Notes under the pieces: model-generated
Told to the model about the DNA's origin: nothing
Databases searched by the model: none
The model's input: the letters and a program-made list of their open reading frames with translations, nothing else
Made by a program: the position numbers and the translations under genes
From: Myroides phaeus
GTDB taxonomy: Bacteria > Bacteroidota > Bacteroidia > Flavobacteriales > Flavobacteriaceae
Reading direction: 5' to 3'
DNA: 57,277 nt
NCBI RefSeq assembly: GCF_900099675.1
Contig: NZ_FNDQ01000018.1
Span: forward strand, 1-57,277
In this document: positions 1 to 10,146 of the stretch, one piece after another
Numbering within the stretch: position 1 is the first letter of the stretch
How the letters are laid out: the number at the start of each line of letters is the position of its first letter

Positions 1-2
1 GC

Positions 3-3000
3 TCACTCCAAATTATGTGCATAAAAAAATCCAGAGAGAAAATCCCTCTGGATGTATTGTTTAAAAACTTGTCAATCTATTTTAGGACTAGTCATGGTGA
101 ACCTAAATCTATTTCTATTGATACAGTTAATCTTCCTCCAGGTGCTTTTGTAACCTACCTGGGAAATGACCAAACTGAAATCGGTAATCATATAGTAAAA
201 GCCATTATTAACGGAGGTAACAATCATCTCAGTCAAATAATTTCTGCTACAATGTCTATTAAATTTAAAGAAGGAAGTGCTCCTTCTTTAAAAGAAGTTG
301 CTTTCGAAGATTTAGTAGTAAAATACAATGGAACTCCTTTTTCTCTATATGCTACAAATATTCCGGATAATATTACTGTAGATTACAATATTACAAATGT
401 AACTGATATAGGTGTATACAATATCATAGCTACTTTTTACTTTGAAAATAAAATAATTGACACGAAAAAAGCAACTTTAACCATAACTAAAGGTGAAATA
501 GATTACGTAACATTTGATAATACTTCTTTTGTTTATGATGGAACTCCTAAAATATTGGTTATAAATGGTGATTTACCAGAAGGTACTTCCGTTTCTTATT
601 CTCGCAACGTTATCACAGAAGTTAGTAGTATATCAATAACTGCTTATATCAACGGTGGAATAAACTATAAAAATAAAGAACTGAGAGCTAAATTAACTAT
701 TACAAAAGCAGAACTGCCTGATTTCAAATTTGACTCTGCATCTTACGTTTTTGATGGTACATCAAAATCAATAGTTATAGAAGGTGATTTACCCAACTAC
801 ATAAGTGTATCATATAAAAACAACAAACACACAAATGCTGGAAATCATACGGCTATAGCAAATATAAATGGAGGCAGAAACTATTTTGATAAAGAATTGA
901 AAGCTACGTTACAAATAACTAAAGCAGATATATCTATAGTCAATTTTAACGATGCCTCTTTTGTCTATGATGGAAAACCTAAATCGTTAAAAATAAATGA
1001 TATTTTACCTGAAGGGACTTCAGTAATTTATTCATATAATAACCAAATTAATGTTGGTACTTACCAAGTTTCTGCACTTTGCTACGGTAACAACAACTAC
1101 AACCTATTTGAAGTCAAAGCTATATTGACAATTACTAAAGCTGAACTTTCTAATTTGACGTTTAACAGTGCTTCATTTGTTTATGACGGAAAACCTAAAT
1201 CATTAGTTTTGAATAATAAATTACCAAAAGGAACAACGGTAGAATATTTAAACAATAAGCAAACGGCACCTGGTACCTACGAGGTTATAGCTAAGATTGA
1301 TGGAGGTAAAAACTATAATAGTACAGAATTAAAAGCTACATTAACAATCAATAAAGCTGAACTTCCCAATTTAACGTTTGACAATGCTTCCTTTACTTAT
1401 GATGGAACTCCTAAATCACTGGTAATTAATGACAATCTACCTGATGGAGTTACTATTAATTACTCAAATAATAAACATATAGACGCTGGTGATTATGAAG
1501 TTATAGCCCATATTAATGGTGGAGATAAGTACAACAACACAGAACTTAAAGCTATGCTAACTATCAATAAAACGAAACTACCTATTATCAAATTAAATGC
1601 AGCATCTTTCGTTTATGACGGAACACCTAAAGCACTTATAATTAATGACATTTTACCAGAAGGAGTCACTGTTTCTTATTCAAATAATATGCAAATCAAT
1701 GTTGGTGAATATAAGGTTATAGCTCATATTAATGGAGGTAAAAATTACGAGAATACTGAACTGACAGCTATGTTAACAATTGAGAAAGCTGAACTGAGTT
1801 TAACGTATGACAATGCAACTTTTGTTTATGATGGCACACATAAAACATTGATAATTAACGACATGTTACCAGAAGGTATTAAAGTTACTTATTCTAACAA
1901 CAAACATATCAACTCAGGTAACTATGAAGCTATAGCTATAGTTAATGGTGGAATTAATTACAACAATATTGAACTCAAAGCACACTTAGTTATCACTAAA
2001 GCAGAACTTTCTAATTTGACATTTGACAATGCTACTTTTGTTTATGACAGATTACCTAAATCGCTAACTTTAAAAGGTAATCTACTTGATGATATTATAG
2101 TTACTTATTCGAATAACAAACAAACTAACACTGGTGTTTACCAAGTTACAGCTATGATTAATGGAGGTAGAAATTACAACAGTAAGGAACTAAATGCCAT
2201 CTTAACTATCATTAAAGCAGAACTACCTCAAGTAGTATTTAATAGTGCTTCTTATACTTATGATGGAACCCAAAAATCATTAATACTAAAAGGTAATATT
2301 CCTGAGGAAACAACGGTTAAATATATCAATAACAGACATACCGATGTTGGTGTTTATGAAGCTTCAGCTATAATTAATGGTGGTAAGAATTACTATGATA
2401 GTGAACTTAAATCCCTATTAGTTATCACTAAAAATAAACTTCCTAAGCTTACGTTTAACGATGCTTCTTATATTTATGACGGTACTCCGAAATCGCTAAT
2501 ACTAAAAGAGAACCTTCCTGAAGGGACTATTGTTACTTATGCAAATAACAAACATACTAATGCTGGGGTTTATGAGATTACAGCTATAATTAATGGTGGT
2601 AAAAATTACAACGATACGCAATTGAAAGCTAATCTAACAATCAATAAAGCAGAACTTCCTAAGCTTACATTTGACAATGCAGCTTATACATACGATGGAA
2701 CTCCGAAATCGCTAATACTAACGGGAAATATTCCTGAAGGGGTTACTGTTACTTATTCAAATAACAAGTATACTGACGCTGGTATTTATGAGGTTACAGC
2801 TCTAATCAATGGAGGGAAGAATTACAACAACTCGCAATTGAAAGCTAACCTAACAATCACTAAAGCCGGACTTCCTAAGCTTACATTTGACAATGCAACT
2901 TATGCATACGATGGAACTCCGAAATCGTTAATACTAACAGGAAATATTCCTGAAGGGGTTACTGTTACTTATTCAAATAACAAGTATACTGATGTTGGTG

Positions 3001-5819
3001 TTTATGAGGTTACAGCTACAATTAATGGAGGGAAGAATTACAATTACTCACAATTGAAAGCTACTCTGACAATCACTAAAGCAGATATTGCGTGTTTAAT
3101 CTTTAATGACGCAACATTTATCTATGATGGTACTCCTAAATCAGCTTTTATCCAAGGCGAACTACCAAATGGAATAGAAGTTAAATACATTAATAACAAC
3201 CAAACTAACGCAGGGGACTATGAAATAATAGCATCTATAAATGGAGGGAATAACTTTAATAACCTTCAATTAAAAGCAACATTATCTATTACTAAAGCGC
3301 AATTATCAACTATAAACTTCGAAGATTCTTCATTTGTTTATAATAGTGAACCTAAATCATTATTTATAAATAGTATTTTACCAAAAGGAGTTACTGTAAC
3401 TTACACTAACAACTCACAAATTAATGCTGGAACTTATGTAATTACAGCTCAAATTGATGGTGGTAAAAACTACATCAATAAGAAACTGAAAGCTATGCTA
3501 ACTATTACTAAAGCAACTTTGTCAAATGTAGTCTTATCAGATGCATTATTTACTTATGATGGTATACCAAAGTCTTTAATTATTACAGGCAATGTTCCAA
3601 AAGACGCTACGGTTATATATTCCAACAATACACAAACAAACGTAGGTTCTTACATCGTGACTGCTTACCTTATTGGTGGCAACAACTATATTGATTTAAA
3701 ACTAAAAGGTAAGCTAATAATTGCCAAAGCAGAATTACCTAATATAATACTTGAAAATGGTACACATACATATGACGGTACTACTAAATCATTGGCTATA
3801 AAAGGTTATTTACCTGAAGGGACAACAGTTACTTATACTAATAATTCACACGCTAACGCTGGTAGTTATGAGGTTACCGCTCAAATAAACGGTGGTAAAA
3901 ATTATTCTAATAAAGAATTGAAAGCTACGCTGAAAATCAACAAAACAGAATTACCTAATATAATACTTGAAAATAGTACACATACATATGACGGTACTAC
4001 TAAATCATTGGCTATAAAAGGCTATTTACCTGAAGGGACAACAGTTACTTATACTAATAATTCACACGCTAACGCTGGTAGTTATGAGGTTACAGCTCAA
4101 ATAAACGGTGGTAAAAATTATTCTAATAAAGAATTGAAAGCTACGCTGACCATTACAAAAGGAGATATTGCTTGTCTAATTTTTAATGATGTAACATATA
4201 CTTATGATGGTACACCTAAGTCAGCAGTTATCAATGGGAATTTACCTGATGGAATACGTGTTGACTATAGCAATAATAAACAAACTGAAGTTGGTAGCTA
4301 TGAAATAATAGCAACTGTAAATGGAGGTCTTAACTTTAATAGTTATAAGTTAAAAGCTAAATTATCTATCATAAAAGCAACATTACCAACGATAGAGTTT
4401 GAAGATGCTACCTTTGTTTATGACGGCACACCAAAGTCGCTAATAATCAAAGGTAAACTTCCAAATGGCGCTACAGTTACTTACACTAATAATGCGCAAG
4501 TAAACGCAGGTAACTATGTCATTACTGCCTACATTGATGGAGGTAAAAACTACAATAATGCTGAACTAAAAGCAGTTCTAACTATTACAGAAAAACAAGC
4601 TACTGTTCCATCTATAAAAGATGTTGTTTTTGAAGATAAAACAGTTACATATAATGGAAATACTCACTCTCTTAAAGTACTTAACTTACCCAAAGATGTG
4701 ATAGTAAGCTTTGATAAGAATGAGTTTATTGAAGTTGGAAAATATACAATTACAGCTTCTTTCTACTTTGAAAACAAATTAATTGGAACAAAACAAGCTA
4801 CTTTAACTATCACAGAAAAACAAGCTAATGTTCCATCTATAAAAGATGTTGTTTTTGAAGACAAAACAGTTACATATAATGGAAATACTCACTCTCTTAA
4901 AGTACTTAACTTACCCAAAGATGTGAGAGTAAGCTTTGATAATAATGAATTTGTTGAAGTTGGAACTTACACCATTACTGCCTCATTCTACTATGAAAAT
5001 AAGTTAATTGGAACAAAAAAGGGTACTTTAACTATAGTTCGCGCAAATGAAAAAGCAGAACTTATACAAGTAACGATTAATGGACAAACGTTTGAGAATA
5101 TTAAACAAAAAACAACCTACTTCTTATCTTGTGGAGAGAATGAAGTAACAATTTCAATAGATAAAATCAGCGAGTTCGCATCAATAGATACAGATCGTAC
5201 TATTGAAATGACGTTAACAAAAATGGAGTCAAAACTACTAACAATCACAGTTAACTCTGAAAGTAAACAAACCTCAAATAAATATGTATTTGAACTCATT
5301 AAAACAATCGATTTTAATCAAGTCACCACCCATAATATGAATAATATAATCGCTGTAAACAAAGATATTACACAAAATGGCGGTTACAATTTCATCAAGT
5401 ACGAGTGGTTTAAAAACAATGAGTTAGTAAGTGAAAAAGATCATTATGTTGTAGGAGCACAATACAATAGCCAATCTGACAAAGATGCAATGTACTACGT
5501 TAAGTTATTTACTGATCAAGGACAAACAATTTATACTTGCTTAGCCCCTATTCACGTAAAGAATACTAACAAAATACTATTACACCCAAATCCAGTAAAA
5601 GAAAATAAAAAAATCACGTTTACTTTTGACTCTGACCTTGATCAATATTATGGAGCTACTTTAGAAGTCTATACTGTAAACGGACGTTTAATTCATCTTC
5701 AAAAACTGACTGATAGAATAACAGAAGTACAATTGCCTTTAACAATACAAGCGGGCTATTACATCGCTGTTATCAAAAAAGCTTCAAAACAAGTAACTAT
5801 GCATTTTGTAGTAGAATAA
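3..5819 (+). CDS. Giant secreted MBG-repeat protein with T9SS sorting domain (5' partial)
   Basis: The frame is open to the left edge and the first in-window Met (15) has no signal peptide, so the real start lies outside. The visible ~1,939 residues contain about 23 tandem repeats of roughly 72 aa. Twenty are of the form YDGTPKSL...LPEG..V.YSNN...GxYxVTAxINGGKNY...LKATLTITKA. Three (one early, two last) are a variant with FYFENKLIGTK in place of INGGKNY. This resembles the MBG domain family of extracellular beta-rich modules. A short linker region and a C-terminal ~80-aa domain starting LHPNPVKENK and ending with GYYIAVIKK...HFVVE match a type A (Por secretion) sorting domain. The protein is therefore inferred to be exported by the type IX system and attached to or released from the surface, possibly as an adhesin. 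Neighbouring repeats are nearly identical in DNA, which implies recent expansion. The ligand is unknown. Confidence 0.85.
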   Translation, partial: SLQIMCIKKSREKIPLDVLFKNLSIYFRTSHGEPKSISIDTVNLPPGAFVTYLGNDQTEIGNHIVKAIINGGNNHLSQIISATMSIKFKEGSAPSLKEVAFEDLVVKYNGTPFSLYATNIPDNITVDYNITNVTDIGVYNIIATFYFENKIIDTKKATLTITKGEIDYVTFDNTSFVYDGTPKILVINGDLPEGTSVSYSRNVITEVSSISITAYINGGINYKNKELRAKLTITKAELPDFKFDSASYVFDGTSKSIVIEGDLPNYISVSYKNNKHTNAGNHTAIANINGGRNYFDKELKATLQITKADISIVNFNDASFVYDGKPKSLKINDILPEGTSVIYSYNNQINVGTYQVSALCYGNNNYNLFEVKAILTITKAELSNLTFNSASFVYDGKPKSLVLNNKLPKGTTVEYLNNKQTAPGTYEVIAKIDGGKNYNSTELKATLTINKAELPNLTFDNASFTYDGTPKSLVINDNLPDGVTINYSNNKHIDAGDYEVIAHINGGDKYNNTELKAMLTINKTKLPIIKLNAASFVYDGTPKALIINDILPEGVTVSYSNNMQINVGEYKVIAHINGGKNYENTELTAMLTIEKAELSLTYDNATFVYDGTHKTLIINDMLPEGIKVTYSNNKHINSGNYEAIAIVNGGINYNNIELKAHLVITKAELSNLTFDNATFVYDRLPKSLTLKGNLLDDIIVTYSNNKQTNTGVYQVTAMINGGRNYNSKELNAILTIIKAELPQVVFNSASYTYDGTQKSLILKGNIPEETTVKYINNRHTDVGVYEASAIINGGKNYYDSELKSLLVITKNKLPKLTFNDASYIYDGTPKSLILKENLPEGTIVTYANNKHTNAGVYEITAIINGGKNYNDTQLKANLTINKAELPKLTFDNAAYTYDGTPKSLILTGNIPEGVTVTYSNNKYTDAGIYEVTALINGGKNYNNSQLKANLTITKAGLPKLTFDNATYAYDGTPKSLILTGNIPEGVTVTYSNNKYTDVGVYEVTATINGGKNYNYSQLKATLTITKADIACLIFNDATFIYDGTPKSAFIQGELPNGIEVKYINNNQTNAGDYEIIASINGGNNFNNLQLKATLSITKAQLSTINFEDSSFVYNSEPKSLFINSILPKGVTVTYTNNSQINAGTYVITAQIDGGKNYINKKLKAMLTITKATLSNVVLSDALFTYDGIPKSLIITGNVPKDATVIYSNNTQTNVGSYIVTAYLIGGNNYIDLKLKGKLIIAKAELPNIILENGTHTYDGTTKSLAIKGYLPEGTTVTYTNNSHANAGSYEVTAQINGGKNYSNKELKATLKINKTELPNIILENSTHTYDGTTKSLAIKGYLPEGTTVTYTNNSHANAGSYEVTAQINGGKNYSNKELKATLTITKGDIACLIFNDVTYTYDGTPKSAVINGNLPDGIRVDYSNNKQTEVGSYEIIATVNGGLNFNSYKLKAKLSIIKATLPTIEFEDATFVYDGTPKSLIIKGKLPNGATVTYTNNAQVNAGNYVITAYIDGGKNYNNAELKAVLTITEKQATVPSIKDVVFEDKTVTYNGNTHSLKVLNLPKDVIVSFDKNEFIEVGKYTITASFYFENKLIGTKQATLTITEKQANVPSIKDVVFEDKTVTYNGNTHSLKVLNLPKDVRVSFDNNEFVEVGTYTITASFYYENKLIGTKKGTLTIVRANEKAELIQVTINGQTFENIKQKTTYFLSCGENEVTISIDKISEFASIDTDRTIEMTLTKMESKLLTITVNSESKQTSNKYVFELIKTIDFNQVTTHNMNNIIAVNKDITQNGGYNFIKYEWFKNNELVSEKDHYVVGAQYNSQSDKDAMYYVKLFTDQGQTIYTCLAPIHVKNTNKILLHPNPVKENKKITFTFDSDLDQYYGATLEVYTVNGRLIHLQKLTDRITEVQLPLTIQAGYYIAVIKKASKQVTMHFVVE
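3732..4163 (+). repeat. Recently duplicated 216-bp coding repeat (two copies)
   Basis: Two adjacent 216-bp units (3732-3947 and 3948-4163) differ at only a few bases over about the first 200 bp. Other units of the array are clearly more diverged. This is a recent in-frame duplication inside the MBG-repeat gene. Confidence 0.9.
4596..5045 (+). repeat. Recently duplicated 225-bp coding repeat (variant type)
   Basis: Two 225-bp units beginning at 4596 and 4821 are nearly identical over their first ~130 bp. They encode the variant repeat with NGNTHSLKVLNLPKDV and YxENKLIGTK. This is a second, independent expansion of the array. Confidence 0.85.
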
Positions 5820-5850
5820 AATTTACAAAGACCACACAGCTATTGCTATT

Positions 5851-5891
5851 CAAGCCAGATTCGTCCCAAGACTACATCTGGCTTGTTTTTT
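5851..5891 (+). terminator. Intrinsic terminator of the MBG-repeat gene
   Basis: A perfect 10-bp stem (CAAGCCAGAT / ATCTGGCTTG) with a 15-nt loop is followed directly by six T residues. Confidence 0.85.
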
Positions 5892-6064
5892 ATCCTTGAA
5901 ATCATCTAATTATCAGGTATTCGCCTTTATTTATTGCAAATTGGAAAAACCAAACATCTCTTTTCAATCCCTTTTATTCTCCAACTGGCATATTATTGCC
6001 TAAACCTATACATACATTAAGATTATTTATAAATAAGGGACTGCCTTTATCAGCAATAATTATT

Positions 6065-6072
6065 TATATTTG
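6065..6072 (+). promoter_or_regulatory. Putative -7 box for folE-cysS
   Basis: TATATTTG matches the Bacteroidota -7 consensus TAnnTTTG 37 bp before the folE start. No clear TTG -33 element is seen at the expected distance, so this is a tentative call. Confidence 0.45.
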
Positions 6073-6109
6073 TAGCGATTAAAAACAATATGTATTAAAA
6101 ATAAACATA

Positions 6110-6781
6110 ATGAGCCAAGACGAAAAGTTTCACGATGATATGGGAGACAATCATATTGCTTCGAGTGATGCTACACCATTAAGAAGTGATGCGTTTGACC
6201 GTACAGATGACGAAAAAATAGAATCAATTAAGAAAGATGTAGAAAATATTTTAAATACGTTAGGTTTAGATTTAACAGACGATAGCTTAAAAGGGACACC
6301 TAATAGAGTTGCTAAAATGTTTGTAAAAGAAATCTTCGGAGGATTAAACCCTGAAAGAAAACCTAAGTCTTCTACATTTGACAATAAATATAAATACAAC
6401 GAGATGTTAGTTGAAAAAAACATTGTTGTATATTCTACTTGTGAACACCATTTATTACCTATCGTAGGTCGTGCACACGTTGCATATATATCTAATGGTA
6501 CTGTAGTAGGTCTTTCTAAAATGAACCGTATTGTTGAGTTTTATTCAAAAAGACCACAAGTTCAAGAGCGTTTGACTATTCAAATCGTGAACGAATTAAA
6601 ACGTGTTCTTAACACTGAAGATGTTGCTTGTATCATCGACGCAAAACACTTATGCGTTAACTCAAGAGGAATCAAAGACATCGAAAGTAGTACTGTTACT
6701 GCTGAGTTTGGTGGACGTTTCAAGGAAGAAAGCGTGCGCAAAGAATTTATTGAATTCATTAAATTAGAAACTAAATTCTAA
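6110..6781 (+). CDS. folE: GTP cyclohydrolase I
   Basis: Converts GTP to 7,8-dihydroneopterin triphosphate, the first step of tetrahydrofolate (pterin) synthesis in the cytoplasm. The 223-aa length is normal for the family. The zinc ligands are visible as Cys111 and His114 in CEHHLLPIVGRAHVAYI and Cys182 in DAKHLCVNSRGI. The motif RPQVQERLT is also present. The first ~35 residues are acidic and poorly conserved, as is usual in this family. The ATG at 6110 follows a TATATTTG box. cysS starts 25 bp downstream with no terminator between, so the two are probably co-transcribed. No oddities were seen. Confidence 0.97.
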   Translation: MSQDEKFHDDMGDNHIASSDATPLRSDAFDRTDDEKIESIKKDVENILNTLGLDLTDDSLKGTPNRVAKMFVKEIFGGLNPERKPKSSTFDNKYKYNEMLVEKNIVVYSTCEHHLLPIVGRAHVAYISNGTVVGLSKMNRIVEFYSKRPQVQERLTIQIVNELKRVLNTEDVACIIDAKHLCVNSRGIKDIESSTVTAEFGGRFKEESVRKEFIEFIKLETKF

Positions 6782-6805
6782 TCACACTAAAGATATTTTT
6801 TTATT

Positions 6806-8284
6806 ATGCCTTTATATCAAGAACAACAGTTAAGAGTTTATAATACTCTGTCGGGAGAAAAAGAAGTTTTTACACCTATCTTAGATGGGAAAGTGGGTAT
6901 GTATGTTTGTGGACCAACAGTTTACAACTACGTTCACCTTGGAAACTGTAGAACTTTTATCTCTTTTGACTTGATATATCGCTATTTAAAACACTTAGGG
7001 TATTCTGTACGCTATGTACGTAATATCACTGACGTGGGTCATATTGTTGACGATGTGGATGAAGGAGAAGATAAAATTGCTAAAAGAGCTCGTATTGAGC
7101 AAATTGAACCAATGGAAATCGTACAGAAATATACGATTAACTTCCACAACATCTTGAAACAGTTTAACAACTTACCGCCAAGCATTGAGCCAACGGCAAC
7201 AGGACATATCATTGACCAAATAGAGATTATACAAGGGATAATTGACAACGGATTAGCTTATGAAGTTAATGGTTCTGTTTACTTTGATGTTGAAAAATAC
7301 AACCAAAGTAATGACTACGGTATTTTAAGTGGACGTAAAATTGAAGATATGTTATCTAACACAAGAGAGTTAGATGGGCAATCTGATAAACGTAACCCTC
7401 TTGACTTTGCACTGTGGAAAAATGCAGAACCACAACATATTATGCGTTGGCCTTCTCCTTGGGGAGATGGTTTCCCTGGATGGCATCTTGAGTGTACAGC
7501 AATGAGCACTAAATATTTAGGTAAACACTTTGATATTCACGGAGGTGGAATGGACTTGAAATTCCCTCACCACGAATGTGAAATTGCACAAAATCAAGCG
7601 TGTACAGGTAATACACCTGTTAACTATTGGATGCACGCAAATATGCTTACTCTAAATGGTAAAAAGATGTCTAAATCAACAGGTAATAACATTTTACCAG
7701 ATGAATTATTCTCTGGAGAAAACAACATATTAAGTAAAGCAATTGCTCCTTCTGTAGCGCGTTTCTTTATTTTACAAGCTCATTACAGAAGTATTTTAGA
7801 TTTCTCTGACGAGGCTATTATGGCTTCTGAAAAAGGATTCCAACGTTTAATGGAGGCTATCAAGGCGTTAAAAGACTTGAAAACTTCAAACAATACTTCT
7901 ATTGATCTTGCTAAGTGGACACAGAACTGCTACGACGCAATGAATGACGATTTTAATAGTCCTATTTTAATTGCTCACTTATTTGAAGCAGTTAAAATGA
8001 TAAACTTAATCAAAGAAGGAAAAGAAACAATTACAAAAGAAGATTTAGAGATATTAACTCAAACAATGCACGCTTTTGTTTTTGATGTGTTAGGATTAGA
8101 AAACTCTGAAGAGTCGGCTAATAATAACGATAAATTAGAAGGTGTTGTTAATATGTTAATCTCAATGAGAAATGAAGCAAGAGCTAACAAAGACTTCGCT
8201 ATGTCTGACCATATTCGAGATGAATTAGCTCGTTTAGGTATTCAATTAAAAGATGGAAAAGAAGGTACATCATTCACTTTCTAA
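6806..8284 (+). CDS. cysS: Cysteinyl-tRNA synthetase
   Basis: Charges tRNA-Cys with cysteine in the cytoplasm (class I synthetase). At 492 aa it has normal length. The HIGH-type signature is VHLGN (residues 43-47), following the zinc ligand Cys35 in [10 protein letters not shown]. The KMSKSTGN loop is near residue 288. Further zinc-site motifs HLECTAMS and [10 protein letters not shown] are present. The C-terminal stretch with [20 protein letters not shown] is the usual anticodon-binding end. It lies 25 bp after folE and ends just before a strong terminator at 8299. Confidence 0.98.
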   Translation: MPLYQEQQLRVYNTLSGEKEVFTPILDGKVGMYVCGPTVYNYVHLGNCRTFISFDLIYRYLKHLGYSVRYVRNITDVGHIVDDVDEGEDKIAKRARIEQIEPMEIVQKYTINFHNILKQFNNLPPSIEPTATGHIIDQIEIIQGIIDNGLAYEVNGSVYFDVEKYNQSNDYGILSGRKIEDMLSNTRELDGQSDKRNPLDFALWKNAEPQHIMRWPSPWGDGFPGWHLECTAMSTKYLGKHFDIHGGGMDLKFPHHECEIAQNQACTGNTPVNYWMHANMLTLNGKKMSKSTGNNILPDELFSGENNILSKAIAPSVARFFILQAHYRSILDFSDEAIMASEKGFQRLMEAIKALKDLKTSNNTSIDLAKWTQNCYDAMNDDFNSPILIAHLFEAVKMINLIKEGKETITKEDLEILTQTMHAFVFDVLGLENSEESANNNDKLEGVVNMLISMRNEARANKDFAMSDHIRDELARLGIQLKDGKEGTSFTF

Positions 8285-8298
8285 CCTATAATTTACTA

Positions 8299-8328
8299 AA
8301 AAGCTATAAGACTTCTTATAGCTTTTTT
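8299..8328 (+). terminator. Terminator after cysS
   Basis: A 12-bp stem (AAAAGCTATAAG / CTTATAGCTTTT) with a very short loop runs into a T tract, 15 bp after the cysS stop. Confidence 0.85.
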
Positions 8329-8351
8329 CATTCTAATAACAGTCTTATGTT

Positions 8352-8576
8352 ATGTTAAAGAAAATTCTAATATTCCCATTTGTAGTCTTAGTGCGCTTTT
8401 ATCAATTAGCAATCTCTCCCCTATTTCCACCGGCGTGCAGATATAGCCCAACTTGCTCTCAATACACGTTAGAAGCATTAAAAAAACACGGCTTATTTAA
8501 AGGTGGATGGTTAGCAATAAAGCGAATTATTAGCTGTGGACCTTGGGGTGGCAAAGGATACGACCCAGTGCCTTAA
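8352..8576 (+). CDS. yidD: Membrane protein insertion efficiency factor YidD
   Basis: A 74-aa protein with the full YidD signature: a hydrophobic N-terminus ([18 protein letters not shown]), then [16 protein letters not shown] and a C-terminal [14 protein letters not shown]. YidD is a small, membrane-associated helper of YidC-dependent insertion of inner-membrane proteins. In many bacteria it sits with rnpA and yidC, but here it stands between cysS and lgt. The ATG at 8352 is the only sensible start. It lies 66 bp upstream of lgt with no terminator between, so they may be co-transcribed. Confidence 0.95.
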   Translation: MLKKILIFPFVVLVRFYQLAISPLFPPACRYSPTCSQYTLEALKKHGLFKGGWLAIKRIISCGPWGGKGYDPVP

Positions 8577-8642
8577 TTACTATTTTGTTGCGTTATCTAA
8601 GATAATTTATTTACATTTACTTTTTAACACTACTATTTACCC

Positions 8643-9572
8643 ATGATACACACCTTAAATATGGTATGGAATCCTTCTGAAGGATTTGACTTAGGATTTA
8701 TAAAACTTCGCTATTATAGCTTAATGTTTGTCTTTGCATTTGGACTTGGTTGGTTTTTAATGAAAAAGATCTACGATCGAGAAAACTTAAGTGTAGAAAA
8801 ACTTGACAAACTTTTTATTTATACAGTATTAGCAACATTAATTGGTGCGCGTTTAGGACACGTATTTTTCTATGATTGGGACTATTATAAAGATCACTTA
8901 TTTGAAATCATATCGCCTGTACGTTTTACTCCTAAATTTGAAATAGTTGGTTTTAGTGGACTTGCAAGTCATGGTGCAGCTATTGCTATTATTGCTACAA
9001 TGTACTATTACAGCAAAAAGGTTATTCAAAAACCAGTACTCTGGATTTTAGATAGAATAGTTGTTCCTGTGAGTATTGGTGGTGTATTTGTTCGTTTCGG
9101 AAATTTCTTTAACTCTGAGATTATCGGAAATCATACAGCAAGTTCAATGGGAATACGTTTTATTAGAGATGAGTATACCCCAAGACAAGCAATGCAAATT
9201 ACGGGTCTTCAAGATTACAATCAAGCTTACCAAGCTATACAATTCGACCCTCAATTTGCGGAATACCTTGCAGCTGTGACTCCTAAACATCCTACTCAAT
9301 TATATGAGGCATTTGGATATATTATTGTATTCATCATCGTTTACTTTTTATATTGGAAAACTGATGCGCGTAAAAAACTTGGTTATTTGTTTGGTATTTT
9401 CTTAGTACTACTATGGACAGTTCGCTTTGTAGTGGAATTTATGAAAGAAAGTCAAGGTGGCTTTGAAGAATCATTAGGAATCTTCTCAACAGGACAATGG
9501 TTGAGTATTCCTTTTATAATTATAGGGCTTTATTTCTGGTTTACAGCTAAAAAAAGACCATATACTACATAA
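8643..9572 (+). CDS. lgt: Prolipoprotein diacylglyceryl transferase
   Basis: Transfers diacylglycerol from phosphatidylglycerol to the lipobox cysteine of prolipoproteins, the first step of lipoprotein maturation in the inner membrane. The 309-aa protein shows several membrane segments. Family motifs are seen: GARLGHVFFYDWDYY, GLASHGAAI (the conserved His region), VRFGNFFNSEIIG (the Lgt signature with Arg and Asn), and HPTQLYEAFGYI. The loop between the signature and HPTQLYEA is longer than in E. coli, as is common in Bacteroidota. It ends before a strong terminator. Lipoproteins with good lipoboxes in this window (33599, 45231) would be substrates. Confidence 0.97.
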   Translation: MIHTLNMVWNPSEGFDLGFIKLRYYSLMFVFAFGLGWFLMKKIYDRENLSVEKLDKLFIYTVLATLIGARLGHVFFYDWDYYKDHLFEIISPVRFTPKFEIVGFSGLASHGAAIAIIATMYYYSKKVIQKPVLWILDRIVVPVSIGGVFVRFGNFFNSEIIGNHTASSMGIRFIRDEYTPRQAMQITGLQDYNQAYQAIQFDPQFAEYLAAVTPKHPTQLYEAFGYIIVFIIVYFLYWKTDARKKLGYLFGIFLVLLWTVRFVVEFMKESQGGFEESLGIFSTGQWLSIPFIIIGLYFWFTAKKRPYTT

Positions 9573-9591
9573 GTAAATAATGAGAATATAT

Positions 9592-9629
9592 AAAAAAATC
9601 CGGTAGAGAATATCTTACCGGATTTTTTT
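9592..9629 (+). terminator. Terminator after lgt
   Basis: A 14-bp stem (AAAAAAATCCGGTA / TACCGGATTTTTTT) with a 10-nt loop lies 19 bp after the lgt stop. Confidence 0.9.
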
Positions 9630-10088
9630 ATATCTATACCACTTTTTATGCATTACACAAAACCAAACATTACTAGCTATCAACTAAAAATTTAATAAAA
9701 ATATCCTCTTTAATCCACACCTCATTTGATTTCAACTTGATATTTTAAACAGGAAATGGTCTTGTGTGATTATTCATATTTCACTTACAAACAAGATGTA
9801 TAAGATTCAATAACTATAGTATATGTAAGTAGAAAATATAAAAACTCCAATTATATATAATAAACTTATATTTCCACTAACGGATCATCACTATCTTAAA
9901 TTTATGTACACAGAAGATTGCATAAACTAAAGCTAACCAATTTCTTTTAATGACATTATCCTTGATGGAAAATACACTAATATAACAGAGAAGACAATTC
10001 AAACAGCGTATATCTGACTCACTAACGAGATTTTAAAACTCACTATCTCAGCTTACCTAATAATAATCTATACAAATTGAACACAAAA
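9630..10088. other. Non-coding gap between lgt and secDF terminators
   Basis: About 460 bp of AT-rich DNA between two facing terminators. No convincing ORF, RNA structure or repeat was found on either strand. Confidence 0.6.
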
Positions 10089-10125
10089 AAAAGCTGTTCT
10101 AAATGAATAGAACAGCTTTTATATA
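10089..10125 (-). terminator. Terminator after secDF
   Basis: A perfect 12-bp stem (AAAAGCTGTTCT / AGAACAGCTTTT) with an 8-nt loop and A/T tracts on both sides lies 27 bp beyond the secDF stop on the minus strand. It could work in both directions. Confidence 0.85.
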
Positions 10126-10146
10126 ATGCATTTACTCGTTGTTGAA

